A stretch of DNA of 64,000 nt from Anaerolineales bacterium. Its GTDB lineage: Bacteria > Chloroflexota > Anaerolineae > Anaerolineales > Villigracilaceae. Positions within the stretch are counted from its first letter, which is position 1. The number at the start of each line of letters is the position of its first letter. This document shows, in pieces, positions 1-9,155 of this stretch. The notes beneath the pieces were generated by a model that was not told where the DNA came from, ran no database searches, and saw only the letters and a list, made by a program, of their open reading frames with translations. Where the stretch lies: assembly GCA_015075275.1 (NCBI GenBank), contig JABTUU010000001.1:620001-684000 (forward strand). Reading direction: 5' to 3'. The translations under genes and the position numbers were made by a program.

Positions 1-24
1 GCGAAAAAACAGAAAACGCGCTGA
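1..24 (+). CDS. possible 3' end of an upstream nuo gene
   Basis: The first 24 bases can be read as seven codons ending in a TGA (residues AKKQKTR), a basic tail that would suit the end of the gene before nuoJ, often nuoI. A second frame is also open until a TAA at 43-45, so the assignment is not secure. There is too little sequence to name the product; only the position ahead of nuoJ suggests a complex I subunit. Confidence 0.2.
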   Translation, partial: AKKQKTR

Positions 25-75
25 CGGCGGATGCGCGCCGCTAACTCTCCGAATCTTTGCAGGGAGAATGCTTTT

Positions 76-585
76 ATGACTGTTGATCAAATTATCTTTC
101 TCATCGTCGCCGCTATTACGCTTTTTGCGGCGTTTAGCGTAGTGACGACAGGGAATCTTATCCGCGCCGCATTTTGGCTGATTGGCGCGTTGTTTGGCGT
201 TGCGGCGATCTTTGCGATCCTCCATGCCAGTTTTCTGGCTGTTGTGCAGGTAGTGGTGTACGTCGGCGCTATTGCCATCCTGTTCATCTTTGCGGTGATG
301 TTGACGCGCAAAGATATGCGCGATCAAGGCGCGCAGTTAAATCGAAATTGGAAATTTGGCGCGTTTTTGTCGGCGCTTGTGTTTGCAGGGCTGTTCTTCC
401 TTCTGCGAGGATGGGACGGCGTCTCGAAAACTGCGGCGGCCTTCCCGTCCGATTTTGACGCGGTGGCGGCGTTGGGAGGCGCGCTTGTCTCGCCCGACGC
501 TTATGTCCTGCCGTTTGAAGTCGCATCCGTATTATTAGTCGCCGCGCTGGTTGGCGCTGTGTATGTTGCGTATAACCACAAATAG
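76..585 (+). CDS. nuoJ: NADH-quinone oxidoreductase subunit J (NuoJ)
   Basis: Membrane subunit of complex I, which couples quinone reduction to proton pumping. The 169-residue protein starts at ATG 76, seven to eight bases after an AGGGAG ribosome site; the in-frame ATG at 31 adds a non-hydrophobic leader and was rejected. Five hydrophobic segments are visible, with the typical NuoJ stretch VVQVVVYVGAIAILFIF in the third. It is followed eight bases later by nuoK, the standard order in nuo operons. Length and helix count are normal for NuoJ. Confidence 0.93.
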   Translation: MTVDQIIFLIVAAITLFAAFSVVTTGNLIRAAFWLIGALFGVAAIFAILHASFLAVVQVVVYVGAIAILFIFAVMLTRKDMRDQGAQLNRNWKFGAFLSALVFAGLFFLLRGWDGVSKTAAAFPSDFDAVAALGGALVSPDAYVLPFEVASVLLVAALVGAVYVAYNHK

Positions 586-593
586 GAGATGCG

Positions 594-902
594 ATGATTC
601 CTTTGTCATGGTATTTGATTTTTTCGGCGGCATTATTTAGCATCGGTTTGTTTGGCGTGTTGACGCGGCGAAACCTGATTGCTATTTTGCTCGGCGTAGA
701 GTTGATGTTGAACGCGGTAAACGTCAATTTGGTCGCATTTTGGCGCTACGGTGATGTTCATAACATCGCCGGGCAGGCGTTTGCGATCATTGTCTTTGCC
801 GTCGCCGCCGCGGAAGTGTCGGTAGGGTTGGCGTTGGTGATCTCGGTCTATCGCAAACGCAATACGATTATTGCGGATGAAATTGATATATTGAAGTGGT
901 GA
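594..902 (+). CDS. nuoK: NADH-quinone oxidoreductase subunit K (NuoK)
   Basis: Small three-helix membrane subunit of complex I (102 residues), homologous to the MrpC antiporter subunit. The conserved helix-2 glutamate lies in GVELMLNAVNVN and a second one in AAAEVSVGLAL, both part of the membrane proton path known for NuoK. The start ATG at 594 follows an AGGAG six bases upstream. It sits between nuoJ and nuoL, as expected. Nothing unusual is seen. Confidence 0.95.
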   Translation: MIPLSWYLIFSAALFSIGLFGVLTRRNLIAILLGVELMLNAVNVNLVAFWRYGDVHNIAGQAFAIIVFAVAAAEVSVGLALVISVYRKRNTIIADEIDILKW

Positions 903-934
903 GGCGCGACGTATAGCCCGCTGCAAGGATCTTT

Positions 935-3070
935 ATGGTTACTGAAACTCTTATCTGGCTTATCCCTTTTCCTCCCGCGCTGGCGTTCTTTTTGATCGTG
1001 TTATTTACGAATCGAAATAAAGCCTTGAGTCACACCATCGCGATCGGCGCCGCGGCGCTTTCGTGGCTGGGCGGCATGGTCGTTTTTGCGCGCGCGCTTC
1101 GTGTGGATGATCTGGGCGCGCGTCCGTTTGCTTCGTCTATTAATTGGCTGGCGACGGGCGACACATGGTTTCGTATCGGCGTGCTGGTAGACCCGCTCAC
1201 AGCGGTGACGCTGTTCTTCGTCGCGTGGACGGTTTTGATGATCTTCATCTATAGCGTTGGATATCACAACTATGGTCAACCGCAAGGCGATCACGATCTT
1301 AAGGGGTTGCCTCCGCACGGAGCGACGGTTGAAGCGAGTGGGCAGAAGCGCGTCGTTCCATCGGTTGAGCCGATGTATTCGCGCTTCTTCGCGTTTATCG
1401 GCTTATTCGCCTTTGGGATGTTCACGCTTGTAGTTTCGGATAATCTGCTCACGCTATTTATCGGTTGGGAGATCATGGGCTTATGCTCGTATCTGCTGAT
1501 CGGATTCTGGTATGGGAAGAAATCTGCGCGCGACGCGGCGGTTAAAGCGTTTATGACCACGCGCATCGGCGACGTGTTTATGCTGTTGGGCATTGCGTAT
1601 TTATATTCAGCGACCGGCACGCTGACCTTCCGAGAGGTTTTCACCGAGTCGACGCTGCGAACGTTGGCGCTGATTCCCAGCGGCGTGTTAGGGCTTTCCG
1701 CCGCTGGCTTGATCGGCTTGTTGCTTTTCATCGGCACGATCGGCAAATCGGCGCAGTTCCCGTTGCACATCTGGTTGCCCGATGCGATGGAGGGACCGAC
1801 GCCCGTCAGCGCGATGATTCACGCCGCCACGATGGTTTCAGCGGGTGTCTATACCGCCATCCGTATGTTCCCGCTGTTGAGCCTCGATGCGCGAACGATG
1901 TCTTTCGTCGCATTTATTGGCGCATTCACTGCGCTATTCGCCGCTACGATCGCGCTCGCGCAAAATGATATTAAGCGCGTGCTGGCGTATTCGACGATTT
2001 CACAGCTGGGTTTTATGATCGCCGCGCTGGGCATCGGCGCATATATTGCGGCGGTTTTCCACCTCATCACACACGCATTTTTCAAGGCATTGCTATTCCT
2101 TGGTTCCGGCTCCGTTATTCACGGTATGGAACACGGTATTTTTCATACGGGCAATCACAAAGTTGACCCGCAAGATATGTTCAACATGGGCGGTTTAAAA
2201 AGTAGGATGCCGATCACGTTTTGGACGTTCTTCATCGGCGGTTTTGCGCTATCAGGTTTTCCGATCGTGACCGCCGGTTTCTGGTCGAAAGATGAAATTT
2301 TGGCGGATGCGTTTGCACACAACTTACCGATCTTCTTCACGTTGGCGGCCGCCGCTTTCTTGACGGCGTTTTACACGATGCGCCAGATCACGTTAACCTT
2401 CCTCGGCAAGCCGCGCACGGAAGAGGCAGCGCACGCGCACGAAACGCCGTGGACGATGACGCTTCCGCTTGTCGTCCTCTCGGCGCTGGCGATCGGATAC
2501 GGTTGGGTGGGCATTCCTGAACACTTTCCTCTCATCGGCGGATTCATCCCAAACTGGTTTCATGAATTCGTCGGCGGGACTCTCGCCGAGCGCCCTGCCG
2601 CTTTGGAGTTTAACGCCGTTCCTTTGCTGACCTCGCTCCTTGTCGCGCTCGGCGGTCTTGGGCTTGGCTACTTTGCCTATCGCAACGTCAACTCGCCTGC
2701 GGAAGATAAATTGCAGCTCGGCTTCCTCAAGAACAAATATTATATTGATGAAATTTATGACGCGGTCTTTATCAAACCCGCGATTTGGTTCGCCGATAAG
2801 ATCGTCTATCAAATCGTCGATAAGAGCTTAATCGACGGCTTCTTGCACCTGTTTGGACCTGGCACGCAACGGATCGGCGATGTCGTGCGCAATTACTTCG
2901 ACATACCGGTGATCAACCGCTTCTTCGGCGACGGTTCCGCGAACGTTACTTATGGATCGGGAGAGAAACTAAAACTGATGCAGACCGGGCGCATTCAACA
3001 ATATCTTATTCTCGCGCTGACGCTCTTCCTGCTTATCGGCGCATTCCTGTACTTCTTTATGCTGGCGTAG
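935..3070 (+). CDS. nuoL: NADH-quinone oxidoreductase subunit L (NuoL), with a long loop insertion
   Basis: The largest antiporter-like subunit of complex I, 711 residues, with about sixteen membrane helices and the long lateral helix at the C-terminal end. The helix-5 glutamate is in FIGWEIMGLCSYLLI, and the TM7 lysine and histidine-rich region appear in GKSAQFPLHIWLPDAMEGPTP. An extra polar loop of about 30 residues (roughly residues 110-145, positions 1260-1370) separates YSVGYHNYG from YSRFFAFIG, where most NuoL proteins have a short GDP-type turn. It lies 8 bp before nuoM. Function is assigned from family motifs; the role of the loop is unknown. Confidence 0.95.
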   Translation: MVTETLIWLIPFPPALAFFLIVLFTNRNKALSHTIAIGAAALSWLGGMVVFARALRVDDLGARPFASSINWLATGDTWFRIGVLVDPLTAVTLFFVAWTVLMIFIYSVGYHNYGQPQGDHDLKGLPPHGATVEASGQKRVVPSVEPMYSRFFAFIGLFAFGMFTLVVSDNLLTLFIGWEIMGLCSYLLIGFWYGKKSARDAAVKAFMTTRIGDVFMLLGIAYLYSATGTLTFREVFTESTLRTLALIPSGVLGLSAAGLIGLLLFIGTIGKSAQFPLHIWLPDAMEGPTPVSAMIHAATMVSAGVYTAIRMFPLLSLDARTMSFVAFIGAFTALFAATIALAQNDIKRVLAYSTISQLGFMIAALGIGAYIAAVFHLITHAFFKALLFLGSGSVIHGMEHGIFHTGNHKVDPQDMFNMGGLKSRMPITFWTFFIGGFALSGFPIVTAGFWSKDEILADAFAHNLPIFFTLAAAAFLTAFYTMRQITLTFLGKPRTEEAAHAHETPWTMTLPLVVLSALAIGYGWVGIPEHFPLIGGFIPNWFHEFVGGTLAERPAALEFNAVPLLTSLLVALGGLGLGYFAYRNVNSPAEDKLQLGFLKNKYYIDEIYDAVFIKPAIWFADKIVYQIVDKSLIDGFLHLFGPGTQRIGDVVRNYFDIPVINRFFGDGSANVTYGSGEKLKLMQTGRIQQYLILALTLFLLIGAFLYFFMLA

Positions 3071-3078
3071 GAGCGACT

Positions 3079-4602
3079 ATGGACTTCATTGCAAACCACT
3101 TCCTCGCGCTCATTCTGCTCCTCCCTGCGGCGGCGGCGCTGATCATGCTCTTCCTGCCCAAAGACGAGGTGAAACTATTGCGCTGGTTCGCGTTCGGCGC
3201 GAGCCTGCTCCCGCTGGCTTTATCTATTGGCGTTTGGTTTCAATTTAAATCGTTCCAGCCCGGCTTTCAATTCCGCGAGCGCTACGAATGGTATGAAGCG
3301 ATTGGCTCCTCATTCTACCTCGGCGTAGATGGACTCTCGCTTACGATGGTCTTGTTGACGACGCTTCTCACGCCGCTTGCCATCCTCGCCTCGTTCAATA
3401 TCTCCGAACGCGTCAAAGCATACATGATTCTCTTCCTGTTCTTAGAGACAGGCATGTTGGGCGTTTTTCTATCGCTAGACTTGCTCGTCTTCTTCGTCTT
3501 TTGGGAAGTGGGTCTCATCCCGATGTACTTCCTGATCAATCAATGGGGGAGCGCCAACCGCAACTACGCCTCAATGAAGTTCCTGATCTACACAATGGGC
3601 GGATCGGTGGGACTCCTGCTCGGCATCCAGTTGCTCGGCGTTCTCTTCGGGACCTTCGATCTGCTCGTCCTTACTCAGCGTTGGACGTCGTTAGACCCCG
3701 ACGCGACTCTTCTCGGCATGTCAGTCTCCACGGTGAAAACAGTCGCATTTTGGGCGTTCGTCGTCGCATTCTCCGTCAAAGTTCCGATCTGGCCCTTCCA
3801 CACTTGGCTGCCCGATGCCCATACCGAAGCGCCGACCGCTGGCTCAATGTTGTTGGCGGGCGTTTTACTCAAACTTGGCGCGTACGGGTTTTTGCGTCTC
3901 ATTCTCCCGCTGTATCCTGTCGAAGCGAGATATTTTGCGGGCGCACTGGCGTTTCTCGCTACTGCTGCGATTGTTTTTGGCGCGCTCTCCTCTTTCGCTC
4001 AAACTGATTTCAAACGGTTGGTCGCATACTCGTCCGTGAATCATATGGGGTTTGTCGTCCTCGGAATTGCCGCCGCCGCTTTAGCGTCTGGCACACCCGA
4101 TGCCGTTATCGCAATGAACGGCGCAGTTTTGCAAATGTTCAATCATGGGTTGTCCGCCGCTGGCATGTTCTTCCTTGTCGGCGTTATTTATGAGAGAACG
4201 CACACGCGCAATCTTGAGGAGTATGGCGGCTTGTTTACGCTGATTCCCGCGTACGGCGCTATATTGATCTTTACCGGCATGTCGTCGCTGGGGTTGCCGG
4301 GATTGAACGGATTTATCTCCGAGTTCCTTGTCGTGCGTGGAACATGGCCCATCTTTACGGGATATGTGGCGATTTCCATGGCGGGCTTGTTCTTTACCGG
4401 CGCGTATATTTTGAAAGCGCTTAAGAAAGTGTTGCACGGACCGTTGAACGAACGCTGGGCGCATGGCGAACATGTTCTGACCGAAGTCAACGCGCGCGAG
4501 ATTCTGGTAATGGCGCCGTTGATGATCTTGATGTTATGGATCGGCGTTTACCCTGCTTGGATTCTTGATGTGATCAACAAAGCGGTTGGGTTCTTATTCT
4601 AA
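3079..4602 (+). CDS. nuoM: NADH-quinone oxidoreductase subunit M (NuoM), first copy
   Basis: Antiporter-like proton-pumping subunit of complex I (507 residues, usual length). Family residues include the glutamate in VFFVFWEVGLIPMYFLI and the lysine region in FSVKVPIWPFHTWLPDAHTE, followed by the FAQTDFKRLVAYSSVNHMG helix typical of NuoM. The ATG at 3079 follows GGAGCGACT and is 8 bp after nuoL. A second, diverged NuoM follows directly, so this operon encodes four antiporter-like subunits (L, M, M2, N) instead of three. Confidence 0.95.
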   Translation: MDFIANHFLALILLLPAAAALIMLFLPKDEVKLLRWFAFGASLLPLALSIGVWFQFKSFQPGFQFRERYEWYEAIGSSFYLGVDGLSLTMVLLTTLLTPLAILASFNISERVKAYMILFLFLETGMLGVFLSLDLLVFFVFWEVGLIPMYFLINQWGSANRNYASMKFLIYTMGGSVGLLLGIQLLGVLFGTFDLLVLTQRWTSLDPDATLLGMSVSTVKTVAFWAFVVAFSVKVPIWPFHTWLPDAHTEAPTAGSMLLAGVLLKLGAYGFLRLILPLYPVEARYFAGALAFLATAAIVFGALSSFAQTDFKRLVAYSSVNHMGFVVLGIAAAALASGTPDAVIAMNGAVLQMFNHGLSAAGMFFLVGVIYERTHTRNLEEYGGLFTLIPAYGAILIFTGMSSLGLPGLNGFISEFLVVRGTWPIFTGYVAISMAGLFFTGAYILKALKKVLHGPLNERWAHGEHVLTEVNAREILVMAPLMILMLWIGVYPAWILDVINKAVGFLF

Positions 4603-4612
4603 GAGGCTGGCG

Positions 4613-6124
4613 ATGAATTTTCCTGTATTGAGCGTAATTACTTTTACCCCTCTGGTCGCCGCATTGATTCTATTGATGATACCGGCTGATCGCAAAAATG
4701 AGACGCGCGCGGTCGCAGCGGCTTCCGCCGCATTCACCTTGGCCCTTTCCTTGTGGGTTTATTTCACATACGACCAAACGTTGGGCGGCTATCAGCTTGT
4801 CGAGCGTTACGATTGGCTGCCTGCATTGGGCATTAGCCTCAGCCTCGGCGTGGACGGCATCAGCGCGCCGCTGGTGTTGCTGACAGGCGTGGTCATGTTT
4901 ACAGGCGTATTAATCTCATGGGGCGATGAGCGCCCGCATGTCATGGCGGGGATTCAAGACCGTCCGCGCGAATTTTTCGCCTTTTTGTTCGTCCTTGCCT
5001 GGGGCGTGTTTGGCGTGTTCGTTTCCCTCGACCTCTTCATGCTGTTCTTCTTTTACGAGATCGCCGTCTTTCCGATGTACTTGCTCATCGTCATTTGGGG
5101 CTGGAACGTTACACGCGAATACGCCGCGATGAAGTTGACGCTCTATCTGCTCTTAGGCTCGGTGATCGCTCTGGTTGGCGCGCTGGCAATGCTCATTGTG
5201 CAGTATCAAAACACAGGCGTATTAACCTTCGACATGCTGGCGATGGAAAGCGCCGGCTTTTCACAACAGTTTCAAATTATTTGGTTCTTGCCGGTTTTCT
5301 TAGGGTTTGCGATATTAGGCGGTCTTTGGCCCTTTCACAACTGGTCGCCAGATGGACACGTCGCCGCGCCAACCGCCGTTTCCATGTTTCACGCCGGCGT
5401 GTTGATGAAATTGGGAGCCTTTGCCGCACTACGCGTAGGCATTATGTTGCTGCCTGAAGGCGCGAAGCACTGGTCGTGGCTTATCATGTTATTCGCTGGG
5501 GTGGCGGTTGTGTATGGCGCATATATCGCTTTTGTGCAGACCGACTTTAAATACATGGTCGGCTTTTCATCTGTGTCGCATATGGGTTTGGTTATGCTCG
5601 GCTTCTCCACGCTCAACCGCGACGGGTTGTTGGGTTCGGGAATGCAGATGTTTTCGCACGGCGCGATGACCGCGCTCTTTTTTGCCGTCGTCGGCATGAT
5701 CTACGACCGGGCGCACACGCGTCAAATTCCTGAATTAGGCGGCATGAGCAAGATCATGCCGTTTGCGGCAGTGGGCTTTATTATCGGCGGCTTGGTCTCA
5801 ATGGGCATGCCGCTCTTCTCCGGCTTTGTCGCTGAATTTCCGATCTTCATGGGCGTGTGGCAGGTCAATTGGCTGGTCGCCGTAATTTGCAGCATTTCCA
5901 TCATTATCACCGCCGCTTACATTATGCGCATCGTGCGACAGGTCTTCTTTGGAGATGTTCCCGAACGGTTTGAAGGACATCTGACCGATATTACAATTTT
6001 AGATAAAACCGCGCTTGTAACGCTGTGCTTCTTTATGGTCATTATCGGTTTGTATCCCAAATTTATGGCGCCAATCGTGCAGACGGGCGTTGATAATATT
6101 CTGCGTTTGTTGGGAGGCTCTTAA
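4613..6124 (+). CDS. nuoM: NADH-quinone oxidoreductase subunit M, second copy (NuoM2)
   Basis: A second NuoM-type subunit, 503 residues. The start is taken at ATG 4613, ten bases after the first nuoM stop, with GAGGCTGG upstream; the earlier in-frame ATG at 4586 lies inside nuoM. The glutamate in FMLFFFYEIAVFPMYLL and the FVQTDFKYMVGFSSVSHMG helix are kept, but the usual lysine-containing KVPIWPFHTW motif reads LGGLWPFHNWSPDGHVA, so the pump-site lysine seems changed here. Complex I forms with two NuoM subunits are known in several bacterial lineages. Whether this copy joins the same complex or replaces a pump module is inference. It overlaps nuoN by one base. Confidence 0.9.
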   Translation: MNFPVLSVITFTPLVAALILLMIPADRKNETRAVAAASAAFTLALSLWVYFTYDQTLGGYQLVERYDWLPALGISLSLGVDGISAPLVLLTGVVMFTGVLISWGDERPHVMAGIQDRPREFFAFLFVLAWGVFGVFVSLDLFMLFFFYEIAVFPMYLLIVIWGWNVTREYAAMKLTLYLLLGSVIALVGALAMLIVQYQNTGVLTFDMLAMESAGFSQQFQIIWFLPVFLGFAILGGLWPFHNWSPDGHVAAPTAVSMFHAGVLMKLGAFAALRVGIMLLPEGAKHWSWLIMLFAGVAVVYGAYIAFVQTDFKYMVGFSSVSHMGLVMLGFSTLNRDGLLGSGMQMFSHGAMTALFFAVVGMIYDRAHTRQIPELGGMSKIMPFAAVGFIIGGLVSMGMPLFSGFVAEFPIFMGVWQVNWLVAVICSISIIITAAYIMRIVRQVFFGDVPERFEGHLTDITILDKTALVTLCFFMVIIGLYPKFMAPIVQTGVDNILRLLGGS

Positions 6125-7578
6125 TGTTTACCCCGCTCGCGTTTGCATCCATCCTCCCCGAAATATTGATCCTGATTGTGGGAATGCTGATTCTCATTAT
6201 TGAACCGTTCTGGAAAGAGGAGAAACGTCGCAATGTAGGTTGGCTCGCTGCTGGCGGGTTGTTTGCGGCGATGATTGTCAGCCTGATCGTGGGGCGCCCC
6301 GGCGAGCCGTTGCCCACTTTCGGCGGCATGATCCGCTTCGATTGGCTGGGATTCTTCTTGAAAATGCTCTTTATGTTTGCCGCCGCCGCAACCGCTCTGC
6401 TGATGATGGATCACGAGCGGCTCGCTGCGCGCGGAGAAGCGTATCTCCTGTTGCTCGCTTCATTAATCGGCATGAATTTAATGGCGGTATCCGCCGACCT
6501 GATCATGCTATTCCTTGCTATAGAGACTGCTTCGATCCCGTTATATGTACTGGCGGGATTTATGTTGGGCGACAAACGTTCGACGGAAGCGGGATTCAAA
6601 TATTTTCTCTTCGGAATTCTGGCTACAACGATCATGCTGTACGGCTTTAGCCTCGTGTTCGGATTCTCCGGCACGACGGACATCTATCGGCTAGCCGAAA
6701 TGTTCAAAGTAGGGGAAATCGCTCCGCTGACCGCGTTCGGCGTTCTTGCGCTGATTTTTGTGGGCATCGGCTTCAAGGTCACTTTTACGCCTTTCCATTT
6801 TTGGGTGCCGGACGTATATGAAGGCTCGCCTACTCCGGTAGCCGGATTCTTATCCACAGCTTCGAAAGCCGCCGGATACGCCGTCCTTTTGCGATTATTC
6901 TTTGTGGCGTTCCCCGGCTCGAACCTTTCCGTGGCATGGACAACGGCTCTCGTCGTATTCGCCGCCGCTTCGATGCTGGTAGGGAACTTGCTTGCATTGC
7001 CGCAAATGAACATTAAACGCTTGTTGGCTTATTCTTCCATTGCGCACACTGGCTACACTTTGATCGGCGTGGCGGCGTTTACGCAGTTCGGCGCAGCGAG
7101 CGTAGTGTTTTATTTGGCGGCGTATATCCTCACGAACCTGCTCGCGTTTGGCGTAGCGATGGCGTTTAGTAAAGCAACTGGGCTGGAAGATCTTCGCGAT
7201 TATGCGGGAATGAGCCGCCGTTCGCCTTGGCTGGGATTGATGATGTTGACGGCGTTCCTGTCGCTGGCGGGCATCCCTCCGTTTGGCGGGTTTATCGCAA
7301 AAGTTATCGTCTTTGCGGCGGGCATTCAGGCCGGTTATGTCTGGCTGGTTGTCTTTGCCGTAGTGATGTCGGTGGTCGGCGCTTACTATTACTTAAACGC
7401 CCTCAAATTTGTATATTTGTATCGTATGCCCAATCAAGATGAAGAGAATCATCCGATCCCGCTTTCGCGCCCGTACGCGATCGCGCTGATTGCACTGACG
7501 ATCGGCGTGATTCTAATCGGCACAGTATTTGCGCCTTGGTTCCAGTGGTCGAATGCGGGCGCGCTCAACCTATTTTAA
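6124..7578 (+). CDS. nuoN: NADH-quinone oxidoreductase subunit N (NuoN)
   Basis: Third antiporter-like subunit type of complex I, 484 residues, about fourteen helices. Diagnostic stretches are AIETASIPLYVLAGF, the pump-site lysine region GFKVTFTPFHFWVPDVYEG, and LPQMNIKRLLAYSSIAHTGY, all characteristic of NuoN. The start codon shares its A with the TAA stop of the preceding gene, so translation is probably coupled. It is the last gene of the nuo operon; a new promoter follows within 16 bp. Confidence 0.95.
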   Translation: MFTPLAFASILPEILILIVGMLILIIEPFWKEEKRRNVGWLAAGGLFAAMIVSLIVGRPGEPLPTFGGMIRFDWLGFFLKMLFMFAAAATALLMMDHERLAARGEAYLLLLASLIGMNLMAVSADLIMLFLAIETASIPLYVLAGFMLGDKRSTEAGFKYFLFGILATTIMLYGFSLVFGFSGTTDIYRLAEMFKVGEIAPLTAFGVLALIFVGIGFKVTFTPFHFWVPDVYEGSPTPVAGFLSTASKAAGYAVLLRLFFVAFPGSNLSVAWTTALVVFAAASMLVGNLLALPQMNIKRLLAYSSIAHTGYTLIGVAAFTQFGAASVVFYLAAYILTNLLAFGVAMAFSKATGLEDLRDYAGMSRRSPWLGLMMLTAFLSLAGIPPFGGFIAKVIVFAAGIQAGYVWLVVFAVVMSVVGAYYYLNALKFVYLYRMPNQDEENHPIPLSRPYAIALIALTIGVILIGTVFAPWFQWSNAGALNLF

Positions 7579-7593
7579 AATCGCTGGCTTCAA

Positions 7594-7623
7594 TTGACAA
7601 TTTGCGAAGCGCTAGGGTATAAT
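7594..7623 (+). promoter_or_regulatory. sigma-70 type promoter ahead of the V/A-ATPase operon
   Basis: A perfect TTGACA (7594-7599) and a perfect TATAAT (7618-7623) are separated by 18 bases. They lie between nuoN and the first ATPase gene, giving a leader of about 110 bases. This argues that the ATPase operon is transcribed separately from nuo. Confidence 0.75.
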
Positions 7624-7674
7624 TTGTGCATTATTACACAAAAAGCCCAAATCATCCGATTCTTTCGATAAGCC

Positions 7675-7703
7675 TTGATGATGAGGGCTTTATACTTTAC
7701 AAT
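7675..7703 (+). promoter_or_regulatory. possible second promoter for the V/A-ATPase operon
   Basis: TTGATG (7675-7680) and TACAAT (7698-7703) are 17 bases apart, closer to the first ATPase gene than the perfect promoter upstream. The match is weaker, and it may be chance in an AT-rich leader. Confidence 0.35.
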
Positions 7704-7742
7704 AGCGTTTCTAGGTACGAATTTTAGCGAGGTGATAACCTG

Positions 7743-8054
7743 ATGAACGAGAAGAACATTCGGAAAGTCCTTGAGATCGAAAAACAAGCGCAAGAACTTC
7801 AGGATAAGGCGAAGCGTAACGCGCAGGAAATCCCAGTGAGGGCAGAGCAAGAAGCGCAGGCGATGCTGGCGCGTGCGCGTTCGGAAGCCCAAGAAGAGGC
7901 GCGCCGAGTCGTTGCGGCGGTACAGTCGGAAGATCGCTCGAAAGAAGTGCTGGCGAACGTCAGCGCGAAATCAGATGAATTTGACGCGCTCGCCAAAAAG
8001 AATTTCGATAAAGCTGTCGCCTACGTGTTGGACCGCGTCCTCGGTAAGGCGTAA
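7743..8054 (+). CDS. V/A-type ATPase peripheral stalk subunit G/H
   Basis: A 103-residue, almost wholly helical, charged protein rich in Ala, Glu, Gln and Arg. Heptad-like KAQELQDKAKR and EAQAMLARARSEAQEEARR stretches predict a long coiled coil. In V/A-type ATPases this small subunit pairs with subunit E to form the peripheral stalk that holds the catalytic head. The assignment rests on this composition and on its place as first gene of a complete ATPase operon, three bases before subunit C. The GAGGTG ribosome site lies eight bases before ATG 7743. Confidence 0.75.
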   Translation: MNEKNIRKVLEIEKQAQELQDKAKRNAQEIPVRAEQEAQAMLARARSEAQEEARRVVAAVQSEDRSKEVLANVSAKSDEFDALAKKNFDKAVAYVLDRVLGKA

Positions 8055-8056
8055 TT

Positions 8057-9145
8057 ATGGCTGGAGGCGTTTCAGGGTACGCGGCAATCAGCGCCAAAGT
8101 GCGGGCGATGTATTCTAATTTACTTACCCCGCAAGATATTTCTCGGTTAAGCGAATCCCCCGATTTTTCATCGTTAATTAGTGCGCTCAAGCACACGCAA
8201 TACGGTCCGTATCTTTCCGCGCTGAAAGACAATGAATTGACGCCGCGTCGCGCTGTGCAACAAATTAAACGACGGCTGGCGGACACCTATGCGAGCGTCG
8301 TACAAATGTCGCCCACCCAGGCGCGTCCGTTGATTCGGCAGTTATACCGTTCTTTCGAATTGGGCAACTTAAAGGCTGTGCTTCGCAGTATCGTTACCGT
8401 CTCTTCTTCGTGGAATGCAGATGAAGCCCCGTGGGATCGCGTGCGCGAAGTGTTGTTTCCGTTCGGCTCATTCTCCACTTTACCGGCGCAGGCGATGGTC
8501 GAGTCGGGCAGCGTCGCTTCAGCGGTAGAACTGCTGAAAGGCACGCCGTACGAATCGGCGATTTCATTCGCTTTACGGCGTTTTTCGGCTGAGCAGAATT
8601 TATTTCCTATTGAAGTTGCGTTGGATTTGGATTATTGGCGCCGCCTATGGACGGAGGCGCGGAAACTTAAGGGGTTAGATCGCGAAGCCGCCACGAAAAT
8701 CATCGGTTCATTGCTGGATATGAATAATCTGATGTGGACGGCGCGCTATAAAATTTATCATAAACTTTCAGAAGAAGAATTGATCAACTACACGCTTCCG
8801 TTCGGCTTTCGCGCACACGATGACGACATCCGCGCGATTGCGGCGGGCGCAGATGCGGCGGCGGTTATTTCGCGCATCTTCCCGACGATCCCAGACGTGG
8901 CGGCGCTGTTGGAAAAACCGCATACCGGCTTGCCCAAGCTGGAAGTTCAGATTAAACGCCAGGTGATTCAGCAATGCGCCGCGGCGTTTATCGGCAATCC
9001 GTTTCATGTTGGTCTTCCCTTGGCGTTCCTCATTCTGAGCGACCTTGAAATTCAAGACTTAATCGCGCTGATCGAAGCGAAATCGTCCGATATTTCCGAC
9101 GAAGAACTTCATTCGGCGCTGTTGAAAACTGCATTACAGAATTAA
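8057..9145 (+). CDS. ntpC: V/A-type ATPase subunit C (central stalk socket, V0 d/AC39 family)
   Basis: A 362-residue soluble protein of the V0D/AC39 family, which sits on the c-ring and couples it to the central rotor shaft. Family-like features are the N-terminal GYAAISAKVRAMYSNLL opening, a repeated three-lobed helical pattern, and the Arg-rich LRSIVTVSS region. It starts three bases after the preceding stop and is 10 bp before subunit I. The length fits bacterial NtpC (about 330-380 residues). Identification is strengthened by the flanking ATPase genes. Confidence 0.85.
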   Translation: MAGGVSGYAAISAKVRAMYSNLLTPQDISRLSESPDFSSLISALKHTQYGPYLSALKDNELTPRRAVQQIKRRLADTYASVVQMSPTQARPLIRQLYRSFELGNLKAVLRSIVTVSSSWNADEAPWDRVREVLFPFGSFSTLPAQAMVESGSVASAVELLKGTPYESAISFALRRFSAEQNLFPIEVALDLDYWRRLWTEARKLKGLDREAATKIIGSLLDMNNLMWTARYKIYHKLSEEELINYTLPFGFRAHDDDIRAIAAGADAAAVISRIFPTIPDVAALLEKPHTGLPKLEVQIKRQVIQQCAAAFIGNPFHVGLPLAFLILSDLEIQDLIALIEAKSSDISDEELHSALLKTALQN

Positions 9146-9155
9146 TGGAGATAAA

